64,000 nt of DNA from Bacteroidota bacterium (GTDB lineage: Bacteria; Bacteroidota; Bacteroidia; Bacteroidales; Dysgonomonadaceae), in the NCBI GenBank assembly GCA_023622765.1, contig JAMNYO010000141.1, positions 1-64,000 on the forward strand. The letters are read 5' to 3'. Positions within the stretch are counted from its first letter, which is position 1; every line of letters starts with the position of its first letter. Shown here in pieces: positions 62,178 through 64,000 of this stretch. The notes under the pieces are model-generated. The model did no database searches, was not told the origin of the DNA, and worked only from the letters and a program-made list of their open reading frames with translations. The position numbers and the translations under genes were made by a program.

Positions 62178-64000
62178 ATGAAAAGACTTTACACCCTGCT
62201 GGTAATCAGCTTTTTTACACTAACATGCCTGTTCGCTCAGTACGATGCAAACGACTATTTCCCGCTTGACACAACGGTGATAAAAGGGAAGTTGGATAAT
62301 GGACTCACCTATTACATTAAAAAGAATAAAGAGCCCGAAAATAGGGCCAGCTTTTACATCATACGCGACGCGGGAGCATTATTGGAAGAGGATCACGAAA
62401 ACGGGTTGGCCCACTTCCTGGAGCACATGGCCTTTAACGGCACCAGCCACTTCCCCGGAAAGGGCATTATTAGCACGTTGGAGCGGTACGGGGTGAAGTT
62501 CGGGGCCAACCTGAATGCGTATACATCGCTTAGCGAGACAGTGTACAACATTAGCGATGTGCCCACCACTATTCCCAATTTGCTGGATACCTGTTTGTTG
62601 ATATTAAAGGATTGGACCTATTACCTGTCGCTTGAGGAGGAGGAGATTGATGCCGAACGGGGGGTTATCGTCGAAGAGGCACGTCAGAGAAGAAATGCGA
62701 ACACCCGTACCCGGGATATAATTTACCCCGTGCTGATGAAAGGCTCAAAGTACGTTACGCGCGATGTCATCGGCTCCATGGATGTGATCACAAACTTTGA
62801 ATATAAAACACTGCGTGATTTTTATCACAAGTGGTACCGCACCGACCTGACGGCCATCGCCATGGTGGGAGACTTCAACCCAAAGGAGATGGAGGAAAAG
62901 TTCATGGCGATGTTTTCGGATGTACCTTCCGTTGACAACCCCGAACCGGTTCCCTTTTTCGAGATACCCGAACACGATGAGCCCCGCTTCGTGGTGGCAA
63001 CGGATGAAGAGCTTCGCAACTCTTCTATTCAGTTGATTACCCTATTTCGAAAAGGTGTGAAGCCGGAGGAGATGAATTACAGTTACTTCCGTAATTCTTT
63101 CGTGGAGGGCTTTTATAATGCCATGATAGCCAATAGGGTATCTGAGACGATGACAAAGCCTAACCCCCCGTATATGAGCGCCGGCATCTCTTGCGGTGGG
63201 TTTGTTAAAGGCTACAAGGCCTATTCCATTACCGCTACCGCAATGCCCGATAAAGAAGACGTTGCCTTACGGGCCATATTGACGGAAAACGAGCGGGTGA
63301 GACGATTTGGTTTCCTTGACAGCGAACTGGAACGGGTCAAGGTGAACACGCTGGCCGGACTTGAATCAAGCTATAAACAGCGAGATAAAACAAAGAACGA
63401 TCAATACGTCTCGCCCATGAAGTCGAACTTCCTGCAAGGGAGCCCGATAGTCGATTTCGCGGATTATTACGAGTTCGCGAAGGTGGTTATACCCACTATC
63501 ACTGCGGCCGAGGTTTCCGCTAAAGCGAACGAGTGGGTCACTTCCAAGAACACCACCTGCATAGTTTCTGGTCCTGATAACCACAAACACCTTACTGAGG
63601 AAGAGGCTTTTGAAATTATAGCCGAGGTGCAGAGCGATCCCTCTATCGTGGCTTATGAAGATTCCGTCAGTCTGGCCGAAAGCTTGATCGAGGAGGAATT
63701 GTCGGGCGCTACTGTCACGGCAGAGAAAACGCTCCCACAGTTCGATGCCGTGGAGTGGACACTGTCCAATGGGGCAAAGGTGGTGTATCGCAAGGCCGAT
63801 TATGAAAAAGACCGTGTTGCCCTCTCGTCTTATAGCCAGGGTGGAACATCGTTGTACGACGTGGATCTCCTCCCGGCGGCTAATAACGCCTCGGGGTTTG
63901 TGGCTTCATTCGGCAAGGGCGACTACGATCCCGTGACATTGAGTAAAATGTTGACCGGGAAGATCGCCAACGTGAGCCCCAGTATTGGCTCGTTATACGA
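62178..64000 (+). CDS. M16 family zinc metallopeptidase, 3' end beyond the window
   Basis: The frame opens at 62178 and stays open to the last base, giving about 607 residues of a protein that in this family runs to about 930-950. A signal peptide ends near 'TCLFAQ'. The inverted zinc motif HFLEH is at about 79-83, with the third ligand Glu at about 160 in 'DAERGVIVEE'. The second, inactive M16 domain ('RNSSIQLITLFRKG', then a third from 'VEWTLSNGAKVVYRKADY') follows. M16 enzymes degrade peptides in an enclosed chamber. Twenty-seven bases after the second MutS-like gene, it is probably part of the same operon and would act on imported peptides in the periplasm. Confidence 0.92.
   Translation, partial: MKRLYTLLVISFFTLTCLFAQYDANDYFPLDTTVIKGKLDNGLTYYIKKNKEPENRASFYIIRDAGALLEEDHENGLAHFLEHMAFNGTSHFPGKGIISTLERYGVKFGANLNAYTSLSETVYNISDVPTTIPNLLDTCLLILKDWTYYLSLEEEEIDAERGVIVEEARQRRNANTRTRDIIYPVLMKGSKYVTRDVIGSMDVITNFEYKTLRDFYHKWYRTDLTAIAMVGDFNPKEMEEKFMAMFSDVPSVDNPEPVPFFEIPEHDEPRFVVATDEELRNSSIQLITLFRKGVKPEEMNYSYFRNSFVEGFYNAMIANRVSETMTKPNPPYMSAGISCGGFVKGYKAYSITATAMPDKEDVALRAILTENERVRRFGFLDSELERVKVNTLAGLESSYKQRDKTKNDQYVSPMKSNFLQGSPIVDFADYYEFAKVVIPTITAAEVSAKANEWVTSKNTTCIVSGPDNHKHLTEEEAFEIIAEVQSDPSIVAYEDSVSLAESLIEEELSGATVTAEKTLPQFDAVEWTLSNGAKVVYRKADYEKDRVALSSYSQGGTSLYDVDLLPAANNASGFVASFGKGDYDPVTLSKMLTGKIANVSPSIGSLY

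Noticed and set aside
1-64000. tRNA, rRNA, CRISPR arrays, insertion sequences, prophage genes
   Set aside because: I looked for them by eye and found none; short tRNA genes could still be missed without a covariance search.

Overview
The window looks like chromosomal DNA of a member of the Bacteroidota, most likely order Bacteroidales and perhaps near Dysgonomonadaceae. The family level is a guess. The order rests on two SusC/SusD outer-membrane uptake pairs, an ECF sigma/FecR pair, DUF4843, PKD-like and DUF5018 surface lipoproteins, a GldG-type ABC permease fusion, rhomboids with Bacteroidota-type tails, and several promoters of the -33 TTTG / -7 TAnnTTTG type with a 19-20 nt spacer. I saw no rRNA, tRNA, CRISPR array, prophage or insertion sequence.

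Layout. 1-8.6 kb is housekeeping: the tail of a XylR-type regulator, mnmD, a zinc ABC transporter lacking its permease, a DUF456 protein, asd, an RNase Z without its usual tRNA-binding arm, an EEP-fold phosphohydrolase, two tandem rhomboids, and an HU gene with clear promoter and terminator. 8.7-27.1 kb (minus strand) is a glycan or glycoside utilisation locus. In transcription order it holds an exported enolase-superfamily enzyme, two Tat-type Gfo/Idh/MocA oxidoreductases, a lipoprotein sugar isomerase/epimerase, SusC, SusD, a DUF5018 lipoprotein, a GHL10-like lipoprotein, an exported FAD oxidoreductase and a GH3 glycosidase. The number of exported redox and isomerase enzymes suggests glycosides are oxidised or epimerised in the periplasm as well as hydrolysed.

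27.2-35.0 kb (minus) holds a large amidophosphoribosyltransferase-like gene, phoH, purC, a small membrane protein, menG/ubiE, aroE and an M24 peptidase. 35.0-35.4 kb has no protein gene but carries a consensus promoter followed about 75 nt later by a strong intrinsic terminator, a good small-RNA candidate. 35.4-37.4 kb holds a small lipoprotein, a GYF_2-CD225 gene broken by an in-frame TAG, a CD225 gene and a DUF2752 gene. 37.6-46.2 kb holds uvrA, a GHL10 lipoprotein, an RlmL-like RNA methyltransferase, a secreted protein of unknown function and a PQQ-type beta-propeller protein. The 317 bases from 46226 to 46542 contain back-to-back promoters.

46.4-64.0 kb (plus) is the most unusual region: ECF sigma, FecR, SusC with an STN domain, SusD, DUF4843, PKD-like lipoprotein, ABC ATPase, GldF/GldG-type permease fusion, two tandem short MutS-family ATPases and an M16 metallopeptidase cut by the window end. 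The second half is packed like one operon, with gaps of 54 bases or less from the PKD gene on and a 4-base overlap between permease and first MutS. A reasonable reading is a surface-sensing and import locus, perhaps for peptides. The role of the MutS-like pair in it is not explained by known biology.
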